Assembly (NCBI GenBank): GCA_944323495.1
Contig: CALUSZ010000082.1
Location: forward strand, 1-27,796
DNA length: 27,796 nt
From: Candidatus Gastranaerophilales bacterium
GTDB taxonomy: Bacteria > Cyanobacteriota > Vampirovibrionia > Gastranaerophilales > Gastranaerophilaceae
Direction of reading: 5' to 3'
Shown in pieces: positions 9,001 to 16,100 of this stretch. Each line of letters begins with the position of its first letter. Within the stretch, counting starts at the first letter, position 1. The position numbers were made by a program, and so were the translations under genes. The notes under the pieces were generated by a model. The model searched no databases. It was given only the letters and a program-made list of their open reading frames with translations, and was not told the DNA's origin.

Positions 9001-10786
9001 TACCATTTGTCAAACCTAAATTACCCAAAGAAGTTGTAGTTGAAGCATTGATTGTGTTAATAACAGAATGACTTAATGCTTGAGATTTTGAATAAGTTGA
9101 ACCTATTGTAATATGATCCGTTGAAATAGTTCCAGAACCGTATAAACATTCAAGCAGATTTGTTCCGTGTATATAACGGCTATCTGTTTCACGTATAGTT
9201 CCATTATTAACTAATGCCTGAACATCTGTATCGGTTAAAGTCTTAAACGCACCGCCGGTTATGGTCAGAATTCCGGTTTCTTCGTCAAGGCTTGTTGCGA
9301 TACCTAAATTTCCCATATCTGCCATAAAATCAGCAATTGTCTGACCGGAATATATCTTCTCGTAAAAAAGATTTCCATCAGCATCAGTAACTTCCAAATA
9401 ACCTTCCGTTACTTTCAAATCGTCAACAAGCCGGGTCTGTAAATCAACAAGTTTATGAACCTCTACGGTTTCTGTCAAAGGATCACCCGTTACCATTGCC
9501 GTAAACGGTTCTCTCTCCAGACCTAATGCATCTACGGCATCAAAAGTTCCGCCTGTTATTGTACCACCTGCGATTTCAACTGTACCATCACTTTTTAAAG
9601 CGGCATATAATCCGGCATTAGACATTTCTTCCAATAAGTTACCTAAAGTAGTTGTTGTGCCGACCGTAATCGTCGTATACTCATTATTGGAATCTCTGAC
9701 TATTACAGTCTGACCGTTAGAAATCGAAATTCCATCACCCAAATCTCGTAACAAAGTAGCTAAAGTCGCTGTTGTAGTTTGAGTCACAACAGTTTCATGG
9801 GTTAAATCTCCTGTTATTTGAGATTTACCGTAAATATCAATTGCTAAGCCTAATGCATCTAAAATATCAGTCGTACCCTCATTTGTAATTTCAGCATCTG
9901 ATATTGTAAAAACACCTGTAGAATCTAATTCTGCATCAATATTATTGTTTTCTAAATCTGCAATAAAACTTCCTAACGTACTTGAATTTGTAATTGTAAT
10001 ATTATAATCTCTATCATTCGCATGGAGAGTTATTACTCCTGCATTTACCCCTAATTCACTTAATAAAGTAGCCTCTGTTGCAGCAGAATAAACAGTATCA
10101 GTCTGTGATGTCTGCAAATGATCACTTGTATAACCTTCATTAACACCTTCCAGATGCAAAGCATCTACAATTCCGGTGCCGTCAATATCATTTATTGCTC
10201 CATCATCAATATTCATACTAAACACACCGGTTTGTTCATTATAACTTGCTTCAACCCCGATATTCTGCAATTTTTCTATAAAAGTAGCTATCGTATCATT
10301 CTCGGTAATTGTTATTCCTCGCTCTACGCCGTTTACATTAACGCCTATGTTACCGGCTTTTACCCCAAGACTCGTTAATTTAGAATCATTCGTTGCTGTA
10401 GTTGTTTGAACAATTGTTGTTAAGTAGCTGTAATTACTGACAGCCTGTGTCTCCGACGCAAGTTTGTCTACTAAAACGTTATAAGAAGCCTCTTCTGCTT
10501 CTGTTGTAGCAGAGGCTGTCAATACATCCAAATTGCTTGATGTTGCCAGATTCTGGGCAAACAAATCCATTGAAGCAACACCAAATTTTGCATCCGTAAC
10601 TTTTTCTATCAAATTACGAAATGAAGAAAAAAAGGATTTGATATTGTTTAAAGTTTCCTGCGATAATAAGACAGTCTCTTTTTCCTCCTCTAGAGTTTCT
10701 ACCTTCGCCTGTTTTAGGGCTACTAATGACTCTACCCAGGAAGATGTATCTAAACCTGATGCTAATCCGCTAAATGAGATTGTCAC
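1..10786 (-). CDS. Giant FliD-like (flagellar cap) protein with hook-IN modules and GLUG blocks, C-terminus outside window
   Basis: One reading frame runs from GTG at 10784-10786 through base 2 (3595 complete codons) and leaves the window without a stop. I translated most of it and found no stop in the parts read. The N-terminus (MTISFSGLASGLDTSSWVES, then a helical stretch to about residue 115) matches the FliD N-terminal domain of the flagellar filament cap. From about residue 130 there are about 22 modules of 75-85 aa with the pattern LGI...(Y)xITI...TVGDFLxxLxxYGIxA...G.I.L...YIxGxLAxxLGI, resembling the flagellin/hook IN motif. Three GLUG-type blocks interrupt them, at about residues 1138-1414, 1539-1891 and 2016-2366. 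Composition is rich in Thr, Ser, Asn and Gly with few Cys. GTG is the only plausible start, since an in-frame TAA lies seven codons upstream. Ordinary FliD proteins have about 450-650 aa. The family assignment rests on the N-terminus; whether a FliD C-terminal domain exists cannot be seen. It is presumably exported by a flagellar type III apparatus, but an adhesin that merely borrowed the FliD N-terminus is possible. Confidence 0.88.
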   Translation of the reverse strand, partial: MTISFSGLASGLDTSSWVESLVALKQAKVETLEEEKETVLLSQETLNNIKSFFSSFRNLIEKVTDAKFGVASMDLFAQNLATSSNLDVLTASATTEAEEASYNVLVDKLASETQAVSNYSYLTTIVQTTTATNDSKLTSLGVKAGNIGVNVNGVERGITITENDTIATFIEKLQNIGVEASYNEQTGVFSMNIDDGAINDIDGTGIVDALHLEGVNEGYTSDHLQTSQTDTVYSAATEATLLSELGVNAGVITLHANDRDYNITITNSSTLGSFIADLENNNIDAELDSTGVFTISDAEITNEGTTDILDALGLAIDIYGKSQITGDLTHETVVTQTTTATLATLLRDLGDGISISNGQTVIVRDSNNEYTTITVGTTTTLGNLLEEMSNAGLYAALKSDGTVEIAGGTITGGTFDAVDALGLEREPFTAMVTGDPLTETVEVHKLVDLQTRLVDDLKVTEGYLEVTDADGNLFYEKIYSGQTIADFMADMGNLGIATSLDEETGILTITGGAFKTLTDTDVQALVNNGTIRETDSRYIHGTNLLECLYGSGTISTDHITIGSTYSKSQALSHSVINTINASTTTSLGNLGLTNGTAIFDVRGESRTINVNSTMTIEDLMNELENVGIASSWDSDHSKIMIENSTLTGGTSNLSDVLNLTTEVSGKYVTSDELYSRETITIDATRNTVLSDYGITNSMSTADRTVNLYNSDGSLAATTVVGEGTTIGNLLDWINAQGDISAVLEDGYLTINNGYLENATLEASMGLETSNKSSYVLGSVMTVTTTAAVTGETTLGEIISTLGTTGEVAGGYNLNFNGHDLAVSADTTLNELINMVYDNGGTAVLDHTGRLSINGGTLSGSVAEALGITSITHTSSVSASGETLYTTQEEYADLDTTFADLGINSSSYVIYDNLGVAVTTINVAGTDTIGSFFDDLKANGIDGTISNGVISLESAEGKYIAGALANSLGITIQRTTEIVNTTQSSTAAVTHTGTVTADVTTTLGEIGAITASGQNILIYDENQNVIGTISTLTTSSTVGDMFNALKEWGINATITNGVISLYSESGRYAAGTIMDNLGISVENGMNTTFTIGGTVTSSDRITYTKVMELTNETKLSDLGRSSFINPVTHQSEAAAAAAGYTCVHNADELYAALSANQSVMLMNDIDLTGYSWTPIASYNRTFDGNGYVISNLNITGGSMTSLGMFSSLSGEVRNLGIENATISTSEYVDVGILAGQVGNGATTTNIQNCYVKNGSIQVETGGSSTPTYIGLLVGSTRYSVSINNSYTTGSISSAKQDTYAIGGIVGGQGDNGLLNITNSWSSASVSRSNSSGGTYIAGYIGGIIGAIQSGNISSTYFWGNVTPGIGIANSAGIVAGYVGTSATSSGLYYDRSLNNIGAVGTNESNGHFSPISDNIMGYGAELVVKNGSDLIDIIELSSNATVGDMLTTLAGYGISGTIKDGKIILNSTNGNYVTGTIPELLGIGTVASTTTVTVGRTATSTAAVTYTATTLAKETSTLNDILNPAINGTITASGVTGDVIAIRNVNQLRYLANQVNAGNDMSGKTFILTNDINMSIVSDWTAIGTEANPFAGTFDGGGFTISDMNQTVTDGEYGGLFGCTDGAEIKNINTSNFTISEPSSSGSYYIGSVIGYAKNTTISGVAVQNSDISFAVGYTGGIVGRMDNSTIEWSYNSGGSIYAAYPGSSITANIGGIVGMMRNGGSINASYNTATLHGNGSTIGGIVGSLGYWTAPNSTATIENCYNSGNIESSYNTGNIGGIVSMVHHNTSTGCITNISNCYNTGSLTATVSSMNDGSIIGQFYSYNSASNTNTVNVSNSFATTSQTVVGTPGSYNVLNRTNSEVSLSTTELRERAADSYDSSIWAGLDGSTNPQLQKNNDYTIWIMNPNGTYHMAISLNSENALSELQTLLASYDITATLEDGVLSFDSARGVYIRGKLADNLGVGVIYQDTGVTTTSTAAVTYTSSVIATASDTLLSTKYAINGTITASGVTGTIIGISTAAQLRYLANLVNAGNDMSGKTFVLTDDIDLSSYADWVSIGDSSSNAFSGTFDGAGHTIKGISQSIVGVADGVEYGGLFGYASNASFKNVTIDGYTLEVDLSVNMNVAAGALVGSANYSNISGITVNNVDMEAQNGTSWLREGGVVGSIQRSTITNCSTSGEITNVSVGGGIVGGVYGTNRIRQCYSSINFNGYNYNVGGILGGDNNGSDLSGNSITIQNCMYNGTLYSTSSTALLGGILGSFQSTGANNMRVSISYCYAGGSISTSGGGNISAFANTRGTGSDGTGNRITLSNNIYSFDDESLPVYVNAGGSGYSFTVGKYSKDYTDMASYGFSDDIWHWNSSVEPTLMVSNDYEIWLKGDSVDGPEKFSFTGNNTVQDVVSSLNTRGSASFANGQLSSSSDLVGGLTSLENRTYSKEVKTLTEDTLFSDLRYGNISNKYVVIKTNSNLVTVTASTTQTVGSFLNQLSAYGIDGKIDNGRVVLTPTENALIYSMSTYLYQGLNIQANSYRTVASVNTDSDTLLAESTVNATSNTTLESLGLTIQQTMHIRVNGEAHVVTIQPSNTLGDVFSILAAYGIKASIMNGRVTFEGSDDAYIYSMGTALQDTLNIRNQRTYTTRAETTYTNTESNEFSTTIAATLTTSSTVSDLGVSANAFITVVTNGTEHVVTVTPDMTVDDIISTIAGFGISGSVIDGKLTFTGGIGTYIKDMSQTLKDALKLETGEGNSWTTEEGSTWVNSDSNDLAVEKDDIKITGDTVLSSINGFNNGNGNLVVHQTNGQFVTIKVDGSSTVDEFFEQISQYGLVGTIGEDGKVTITGVGNVYLQAASGGSNILTSLKLSNVVTNVQTITSNRTSDTLTHTVTVAASGTTTLGNLGDAAGNSINFTGNNVSLVLETTSDAGNQHITLTFSRTQSLYDVINELAKYGIQATVDAAGRFSVTSSTLTDFEIYGELGEFLMGNYTKEYGKDTTYNVSTNLVEETVVYMNDSSKLADFGITGGNILITQQGVNYTINIDPTSIITIGDFRNLLAEYGFNSIIDSNGRLSVSGIGESYLSTIAGGSNILDKLGLTDWTLGEVTQSSDHLTDTDVVVNTISMSDRIADLTDAAGNNLGITGGQIYVYQDGTRSTINIDTNDTLETLAAKLSQYGITVGISQEGRLYFDGNNDSYLTTSGLSSANASNILSKLNIEGNWSTRYDSTSGKLTYEEEVVNVVDRSTKLTDLKDSSGNDLNITEGTYYVYSNGVRNTETITADTTVNDFMATLAKYGLIADIAEDGSISVGAYNNTYLATSALAGQNSNVVSTLFAEWDFVKIYTSNGLDIPTDEIRAINRDTKLADINEGAYQAGYITVVKDGVQTNIELKADDTVGTLMDELALYGFESVINEDGQLIIKNSGDSLLQNYTGPGQASNALELLGIGINDWITTDTYKSATLNVVQTSTIDASATRDTLLSELGVSTGEYYIYNNGVRYTALISSDETLGSFMDTLKSFGLETSLVRGPDGAVLSVVGKGNSYVAKSASTTNASNVVDILFTNGIEETNEYSGLQQTSTLVTTFSDATLDTKLSYYDTPWGGGMLT
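2..3690 (-). repeat. Hook-IN-like modules 12-22 (and start of 23) of the giant protein
   Basis: Eleven further modules follow GLUG block 3, and the beginning of another runs off the window. Later modules gain a 'GxSYLxxxSxxSNILxxLGL' closing element in place of 'YIxGxLAxxLGI'. The module at about 2210-2470 is strikingly similar to a module in the flagellin-like protein at about 13675-13960. Two isolated modules (10 and 11) lie between the GLUG blocks, at about 6340-6545 and 4880-5115. Confidence 0.78.
3690..4740 (-). repeat. GLUG-type beta-helix block 3 inside the giant protein
   Basis: The lead-in reads LRYLANLVNAGNDMSGKTF, followed by 'GTFDGAGHTIKGI' and 'YGGLFGYA'. GGVVGS, GGIVGG, GGILGG and GGILGS turns come next, and the block ends with a 'GFSDDIWHWN' segment. 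The lead-in matches block 2 at 17 of 19 positions or better, and the preceding 'GTITASGVTG' stretch is also shared. Confidence 0.83.
5115..6170 (-). repeat. GLUG-type beta-helix block 2 inside the giant protein
   Basis: The lead-in reads LRYLANQVNAGNDMSGKTF, then 'GTFDGGGFTISDM' and 'YGGLFG'. Several GGIVG turns follow (GGIVGRM, GGIVGMM, GGIVGSL). It ends with the 'ELRERAADSYDSSIW' closing segment typical of GLUG domains. The start is nearly the same as block 3, which indicates an internal duplication. Confidence 0.83.
6545..7375 (-). repeat. GLUG-type beta-helix block 1 inside the giant protein
   Basis: The block opens with the usual 'xxELYAAL...VMLMNDIDLTG' lead-in and a 'TFDGNGYVISNL' strand, followed by repeated glycine-rich turns such as GGIVGGQGDNG and GGIIGA. 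This is the typical layout of GLUG-repeat surface and adhesin proteins. It replaces the space between modules 9 and 10 of the hook-IN-like series. Confidence 0.8.
7550..10393 (-). repeat. Hook-IN-like modules 1-9 of the giant protein
   Basis: Nine diverged protein modules follow the FliD-like N-terminus. Each has a leading 'LxxLGI' strand, a central 'ITI...TIGxFxxxL' segment, a 'YGI/NGIxA' turn, a 'G.I.L' strand and usually a closing 'GxLAxxLGI' element. Linkers rich in Thr, Val and Ala separate them. The copies are recognisable at protein level but diverged in DNA, so they are old repeats rather than recent tandem duplications. Boundaries are approximate. Confidence 0.8.
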
Positions 10787-10803
10787 TGTCTTAAACCTGC
10801 CAT
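10783..10803 (-). other. Six-codon mini-ORF whose TGA overlaps the GTG start of the giant gene
   Basis: On the minus strand an ATG at 10803 opens a frame encoding MAGLRQ and ends in TGA at 10783-10785, overlapping the GTG start as GTGA. The giant gene has only a weak CAGG as a possible ribosome-binding site, so translation could be coupled to this short frame. It may also be chance, because no strong ribosome-binding site precedes the ATG. Confidence 0.3.
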
Positions 10804-10923
10804 TTTAACTTCAAAACATCGTAACAATGTAAATTCTTGCAAGTCGGGGTATATTCTATTCCGTGATTATTATATTCGATTCGTTTCCAGTTGAAAAATA
10901 TTACATCGCTACTTTATATAAAT

Positions 10924-10951
10924 ATTATAGCATATGTCCATAAATTTTCAA
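10924..10951 (-). promoter_or_regulatory. Sigma-70-type promoter of the giant FliD-like gene
   Basis: The minus strand carries TTGAAA (10946-10951), a 16-base spacer and TATAAT (10924-10929) preceded by TGC, an extended -10. Transcription would start near 10917, leaving a leader of about 130 bases before the GTG. No flagellar sigma-28 pattern (TAAA then GCCGATAA) is visible in the 181-base gap. Confidence 0.65.
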
Positions 10952-10967
10952 GAGGGGGTAATATCAA

Positions 10968-11855
10968 CTACACATTAACAGCCACAGGATGTTCTATTAC
11001 TGTTCTGACATAGTTGTAATAATCGTTTTTATACCCGTATTTTTCTATTTTTGAGAGAAGCTCCTCTTTTGTAATAAATCCCTGATTAAACGCTATTTCT
11101 TCTAAGCAGGCAATTTTTACCCCCTTATTTAACTCCATCGTCTGTACAAATAAGCTTGCCTGAAGCATTGAATCATGTGTTCCGGTATCAAGCCAGGCAA
11201 AACCGCGCCCTAAAATCTCCACATTCAATTCCCCAAGCTCCAGATATATTCTGTTTAAATCTGTAATCTCTAACTCACCGCGCGCAGACGGCTTAAGTTT
11301 TTTAGCAAATTCACAAACCCTATTATCATAAAAGTAAAGACCTGTTACCGCATAATTAGATTTTGGATTTATAGGTTTTTCCTCTAAAGAAATTGCCTTG
11401 TTATTCTTATCAAATTCAACAACTCCAAATCTTTCAGGATCTTTTACTGTATAGCCGAACACAGTTGCGCCTGAATGCTTTTTAAGAGCATTTTTCATAA
11501 TTGTAGAGAATCCATGCCCGTGAAAAATATTATCCCCCAGAATCAAGGCAACTTCATCATTACCTATAAAATCTTCAGCAATAATGAAAGCATCTGCAAT
11601 ACCTTTTTGAACATATTGTATTTTATACTGAAGCCTTAACCCATACTGCGAACCATCTCCAAGCAACTTTATAAAATTATCATAATCTACTTCATTTGTA
11701 ATAATAAGAATATCCTTTATACCGGCAAGCATCAAGGTCGAAAGCGGATAATAAATCATAGGCTTATCATATATCGGCAATAAAATTTTTGAAATCGGCT
11801 GCGATGCCGGATATAATCTTGTTCCTGCCCCGCCTGCTAAAACTATACCTTTCAT
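10968..11855 (-). CDS. rfbA: Glucose-1-phosphate thymidylyltransferase
   Basis: The enzyme joins glucose-1-phosphate and dTTP to give dTDP-glucose and pyrophosphate, the first step toward dTDP-rhamnose and related deoxysugars for surface polysaccharides or glycoproteins. The 295-aa length is normal for the RmlA/RfbA family. The nucleotide-binding loop GGAGTRLYP lies at residues 8-16. The [16 protein letters not shown] segment at 31-46, LGDN with metal-binding Asp108, EEKP at 158-161 and WLDTGT at 221-226 are all present. It starts 13 bases after the thioredoxin-like gene and is probably the last gene of an aroE operon. The partner genes rfbB, rfbC and rfbD are not nearby. Its position beside flagellar-type surface proteins suggests, but does not show, a role in their glycosylation. 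Confidence 0.95.
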   Translation of the reverse strand: MKGIVLAGGAGTRLYPASQPISKILLPIYDKPMIYYPLSTLMLAGIKDILIITNEVDYDNFIKLLGDGSQYGLRLQYKIQYVQKGIADAFIIAEDFIGNDEVALILGDNIFHGHGFSTIMKNALKKHSGATVFGYTVKDPERFGVVEFDKNNKAISLEEKPINPKSNYAVTGLYFYDNRVCEFAKKLKPSARGELEITDLNRIYLELGELNVEILGRGFAWLDTGTHDSMLQASLFVQTMELNKGVKIACLEEIAFNQGFITKEELLSKIEKYGYKNDYYNYVRTVIEHPVAVNV

Positions 11856-11868
11856 TACAAACTCCTCA

Positions 11869-12264
11869 CTAACTCTTAAATTCCTTCATTGATTTTTCTA
11901 CACACTCTCTATCCAAAAGACAAGATGGAGCCAATTGAACACCATTATGTTTTTTAGGGTTTAATAACAGAACATATGGAACATACCTTCCGCCATATTT
12001 ACTCATAAGCTGATACCCATAAGGTGTAGAAGCATCTACCTTAACAAAACTATACTGACCATCGTACATCTTAGAAAGTTTATCATATCTAGGCGTAAAC
12101 TTTGTACAATATCCGCAGGAAGGTGTATATAGGTATAAAAATACATTCTTATCCTTTGATAGCGCATTTTCTAGCTCTCCTGCAAAAGCAGGAAGCATTC
12201 CTAAAACTAATAATATTAATAAACACCTTTCAAACATGCCCTGATGATACCATTTATATATCAT
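11869..12264 (-). CDS. Secreted thioredoxin-fold protein
   Basis: This is a short (131 aa) thioredoxin-like protein with an N-terminal signal peptide. The hydrophobic core [12 protein letters not shown] at residues 14-25 is followed by a likely cleavage site AFA-GE. The redox motif is CGYC (Cys50 and Cys53), set in a [11 protein letters not shown] context, with the cis-proline in YVPYVLL at Pro96. Two further cysteines (115 and 121) lie near the C-terminus. Its likely role is extracytoplasmic thiol-disulfide exchange; substrates are unknown. An internal ATG at 12237 also gives a good signal peptide, so the start is uncertain by nine codons. It lies 15 bases after aroE and 13 before rfbA, so the three genes are probably co-transcribed. 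Confidence 0.82.
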   Translation of the reverse strand: MIYKWYHQGMFERCLLILLVLGMLPAFAGELENALSKDKNVFLYLYTPSCGYCTKFTPRYDKLSKMYDGQYSFVKVDASTPYGYQLMSKYGGRYVPYVLLLNPKKHNGVQLAPSCLLDRECVEKSMKEFKS

Positions 12265-12279
12265 ATTTTCAATACCTGA

Positions 12280-13119
12280 CTACAAAACCTCCAGTGCGGC
12301 TATTTTCATATTTTTCACATCCGGGCTTTTACCCGTCCAAATCTGCAGAGCTCTTTCTGCCTGATAGATAAGCATATCAAGGCCGCCTATTGTTTTCAAC
12401 CCGCGCTTTTGAGCTTCTTGTATCAAAACTGTTTTTACAGGATTATAAACTATATCATAAACAACAGTGTCAGGAGATAACTTATCCAAATCCTCCCTCT
12501 CCAGAGGCATTTGATCAGCCATAAACCCTTTCATTCCTATAGGAGTAGCATTTACTACAATAGAAGTTCCTTCTAAGCTTCTTATATTTTGTATCTGGTA
12601 AACATTAAACGTTATATGCGGAAATTTTGCGCGAACATATTCTAAAGTCTGGCGGGAATTGATAATATTCCGTGTATAGAAGTCAATCTCGCTAACTCCT
12701 CTTTCTGCAAGCCCTACGACAGCAGCCCTTGCAGCTCCGCCCGTTCCTAAGATACTTGCATTCTTACCGTTCAAATCTATTTCATTAGGGATTGCAGTTT
12801 TAAAACCATATATATCAGTATTGTAGCCAAAGAATGATTTATCATCCATAACTTTTATAGTATTAACACATCCTGCAATATTGGCATAATCATCTATATC
12901 ATCCAAAAATAAAGACATCGGAACTTTTAAAGGAATCGTCACGTTAAATCCATTATACCCATTCGCTTTTATAAACTTTATTCTGTTAATTAAATCCTCC
13001 GGATGAGTTTCCATAACATCATAAGAACCCTCTACACCTAAGCTTTCCAAACCTGCCTTCTGTATTACGGCAGAAATCGAATGTCCTAAAGGATAACCTA
13101 TTATACCTAACTTATACAT
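12280..13119 (-). CDS. aroE: Shikimate dehydrogenase
   Basis: It catalyses NADPH-dependent reduction of 3-dehydroshikimate to shikimate in aromatic amino acid biosynthesis. With the start at 13119 the protein has 279 aa and begins MYKLGIIGYPLGHS, as the family does. A GGGAG ribosome-binding site precedes this ATG. An upstream in-frame ATG at 13200 would add 27 unrelated residues and overlap the flagellin-like gene. Catalytic Lys65 (NVTIPLK) and Asp102 (NTD) are present, as are the nucleotide-binding loop GTGGAARA (125-132), NATPIG, YDIVYNP and GGLDMLIYQ. One oddity is that the usual SPxxHN after HSxS reads SAVIQK here. It is the first gene of the aroE-thioredoxin-rfbA group. Confidence 0.94.
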   Translation of the reverse strand: MYKLGIIGYPLGHSISAVIQKAGLESLGVEGSYDVMETHPEDLINRIKFIKANGYNGFNVTIPLKVPMSLFLDDIDDYANIAGCVNTIKVMDDKSFFGYNTDIYGFKTAIPNEIDLNGKNASILGTGGAARAAVVGLAERGVSEIDFYTRNIINSRQTLEYVRAKFPHITFNVYQIQNIRSLEGTSIVVNATPIGMKGFMADQMPLEREDLDKLSPDTVVYDIVYNPVKTVLIQEAQKRGLKTIGGLDMLIYQAERALQIWTGKSPDVKNMKIAALEVL

Positions 13120-13146
13120 AAAATAATTCTCCCACCCTATTTCTTT

Positions 13147-13152
13147 ATTATA
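13147..13152 (-). promoter_or_regulatory. Possible -10 element for the aroE operon
   Basis: TATAAT lies on the minus strand in the 61-base gap between the flagellin-like stop codon and the aroE ATG. It would put the transcript start about 20 bases before the aroE start. The -35 region at the right distance is poor (TTTTAT), so this is tentative. Read-through from the flagellin-like gene is the alternative. Confidence 0.35.
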
Positions 13153-13180
13153 CACGATGTTTATTAAAAATAAAACTTTT

Positions 13181-16100
13181 TTATGTTCTATAAGCGCCAT
13201 TTATTAATTGAATAGCAATTTCAGGGGTTTGATTCGCAGTAGCAAGCAGAGTGACAGCGGCCTGAGACAGAATCTGTTTTTTTATATATTCAGAACTAAC
13301 CTCTCCTATATCCGCATCTTGAATTGTTGAGCGGGAGGATAACAAATTTTCATATTGTATTGAAATATCTTCTAATATACTTTCATACCGGTTCTGTGCA
13401 GCACCTAATTCCGTCTGGGCAAGAGAAATTTGTTGCAGCATTCTATCCAAATCCGTAAGTGCACTTTTAGCTGTATCTACAGAAGAAATATCAATTCCAA
13501 AGTTTAGATTGAATTCAAAATCAAGATTAATAGTATCATTCGGGTTACCTCCTACCACACCGAATGTTGTATCAAATTCATAGTTTCTCCAATCAGACTG
13601 AAGTATTTTGTTATAAGTAAGCTGTTTTGAATTGTTATTGGATGTTATAATCTCCTCAACTTTTTGCGGCTTGTTGAGATTCAAGGCTGAAAGCAGATTA
13701 GAGCCTCCATTAACGGATTCAAGATAAATATCACCATCGGACTTTAAAATAATTTTACCTCCGGCAAGTTCACCTTCTATGCCGTAGCCTTTTATCCTGT
13801 TAAAGAAATCTTGAACAGTGTTTGTACCGCTTAAACTTATTGTAACGTAGCTTCCGTTGTCTCTGTGTATTGCAATTTTACCATTGCCGTTAGAATAACC
13901 CGCTATTTCAGAGAGTTTGGCATCCAATGACAGTTCAGAAGTTGATTGCGCATAAAAGGTTTCATTTGATGCCGTATTTTCGTGAGTTGTATTGTTTACA
14001 ATTGTATATGTTTTCCCATCACCAGCTCCGGCTAATTTAAATATAGAAGCAAAATCGGAATTCATATCTGTTATAAATGCGCTTGAACTTCCTGAAACTG
14101 TAAGCATTTCATTGGTTAATTCAGCATTAAGTCCCGGCTGTTTATTAATTTCTGAAACAATGTCAGCGACAGTGCTTGAGTCATTAATGGTAAAATAAAC
14201 TTTCTTATTTGAATTCACTTCTAAAAGCTCAATCCTGCCTTTTTTAAACCCGATGTCAGTAAGTTTTGTAGTATCAGTAACGGCAGCGGCTGCAGTAGTA
14301 TAGAATTTATCTGATGACGAGTTACTGTAAATTGCAGTGCTACGAGTCTCATATGTTATACCTTCACCGACTTTAAGTCCTAAAATATTTTGTAGGTTTT
14401 CCGAAAGATCCAGAATATATGCAGTGGAACATGCTCCTATTTTCAACTGTCTTGAATCTTCATCAAACTGTGCATTGATACCCCGAACTTGTAATATATA
14501 TATTATATCATTTAATGTAGTTTCTTCGCCAATATAAATACTGTAAGAGGAGCCAACCTCTTCATCAAAAAAAATTATATTACCAGAATCACTTGCTCCA
14601 AATTCTCTCATTGTGCTCTCAGCAGTCGTATTAACAGATACCGTTATAACATCACCATACATAGTTGATTCAGTTCCTGCTGCTACACAAGTATTATTAT
14701 AGAAGTCTAAAGCCCTTATATCCTGATAATGTTCAGCAGAAACAAAGCCAATAAAGCTTCCCTTTGCATTAGTAATATTAGTATTATTATTTGCTATAAC
14801 ATAATGACTATCGAGCGTTGATTCGAATATATCTAATCGGTTTACTAATCCTCCATTATAATAAGAGTACGCCGAAGCGCTACCGCTAGTATAGCAACCA
14901 CTTATTTCAAAAGAGCTCCCTTTATCTGTTGATACCGAGTATATTAATCCTGCAGCGTATTGAGGGTAATCGTTAGATTGAATATCTACATTAGAATTAC
15001 AATACTGCACTCTGCTTCCTTCCATACGACCAATCAAGCCGGCACTATCTGAAGGGGCCATGGGTAAGTCGACATCATGTATAATTTGACCTGTTACAGA
15101 GCAATTAAAGATAAGACTATCCTCTACAGACTCTGCCAATATACCACTATGCTCCGCGCCGTCCATTTCTGCATCTATAAGTTTGAGATTTTTTATATCA
15201 GAACCTGCCACATAGCCAAATAAGTGTCCCTTAAGGTTAGAAATAGTATAACCGTTGCCTTCAAAAGTATAGTGATTGAAGGTCATGGGAGACCAATCGT
15301 TAAGTGAAGATAAATCCAGGTCATTCATTAACACAATTGTTGCACCGCTATTATAAGGGTTTTTGAGAAGTTCTGCAAGCTTTACCAAACCTTCTGTAGT
15401 AGTTATTTGATACGTTTTGGCTTCTAAGTATGTTACATCTACATCTGCTATATCCTGACAATCCGAAGCATCAATATACGTAAAGCTTGTTAACAATTCT
15501 CCAGGTTGTGGCATTGCTAAAGTAGTAACCTCTGTTACACTTATAGTCTTACTCTTTGCTATACTATCAGAAACATATTCTATTCCGACAGTTGTACTTT
15601 CGCCCTCTTGCTCCAAAATCTTTGTTATTCCCAGAGTTTCAGCAAGCTCTCCAGAAATTATATTTGCCCCGCTTAACGTAATTACTCCATCTGTTAAAGA
15701 AGCTGATATACTATTAGAAGCAAGCAGATTAAAAAAATCCTGCACTGTATCTGTTGATGAAACTGCAATTGTCTTAAGCGCCAGCTCATTGGCATTTTCT
15801 ATTATAATGGAAGTATCTGAAATCCCTAATTCTCTAAGTTCAGTTGCAAGAGTGGCTGTTACCTCTGTAGTGTATTGTATTGCATTTCCTGAAGTCTGGC
15901 TTATTCCGGTTGTCCCAGTTACGATATTGGAAACCGTCCCAATCCCAAGCAAGTTTGCAATCTCACCTGATATATAGTTATCATTTGATTCCAGTGTTAT
16001 TTTTCCGTCAGACATAGAGGCTGTTATGCCATATCCGGCAAGAGATTGGAATAAATCTTTAAAGGTCTTTGTATTACTGTCAATAGTTATAGTACCAACT

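Noticed and set aside
1..10400. CRISPR array or simple tandem DNA repeat
   Set aside because: The repetition is at protein level with diverged DNA and module lengths near 100 codons. There are no short identical repeats with unique spacers.
10615..10640. Seven-A run in the FliD-like N-terminus as a phase-variation tract
   Set aside because: Seven bases is short for slippage control, and such runs are common at this AT content.
13119..13200. Longer aroE start at 13200
   Set aside because: The extra 27 residues do not fit the family, overlap the flagellin-like gene, and lack the GGGAG that precedes 13119.
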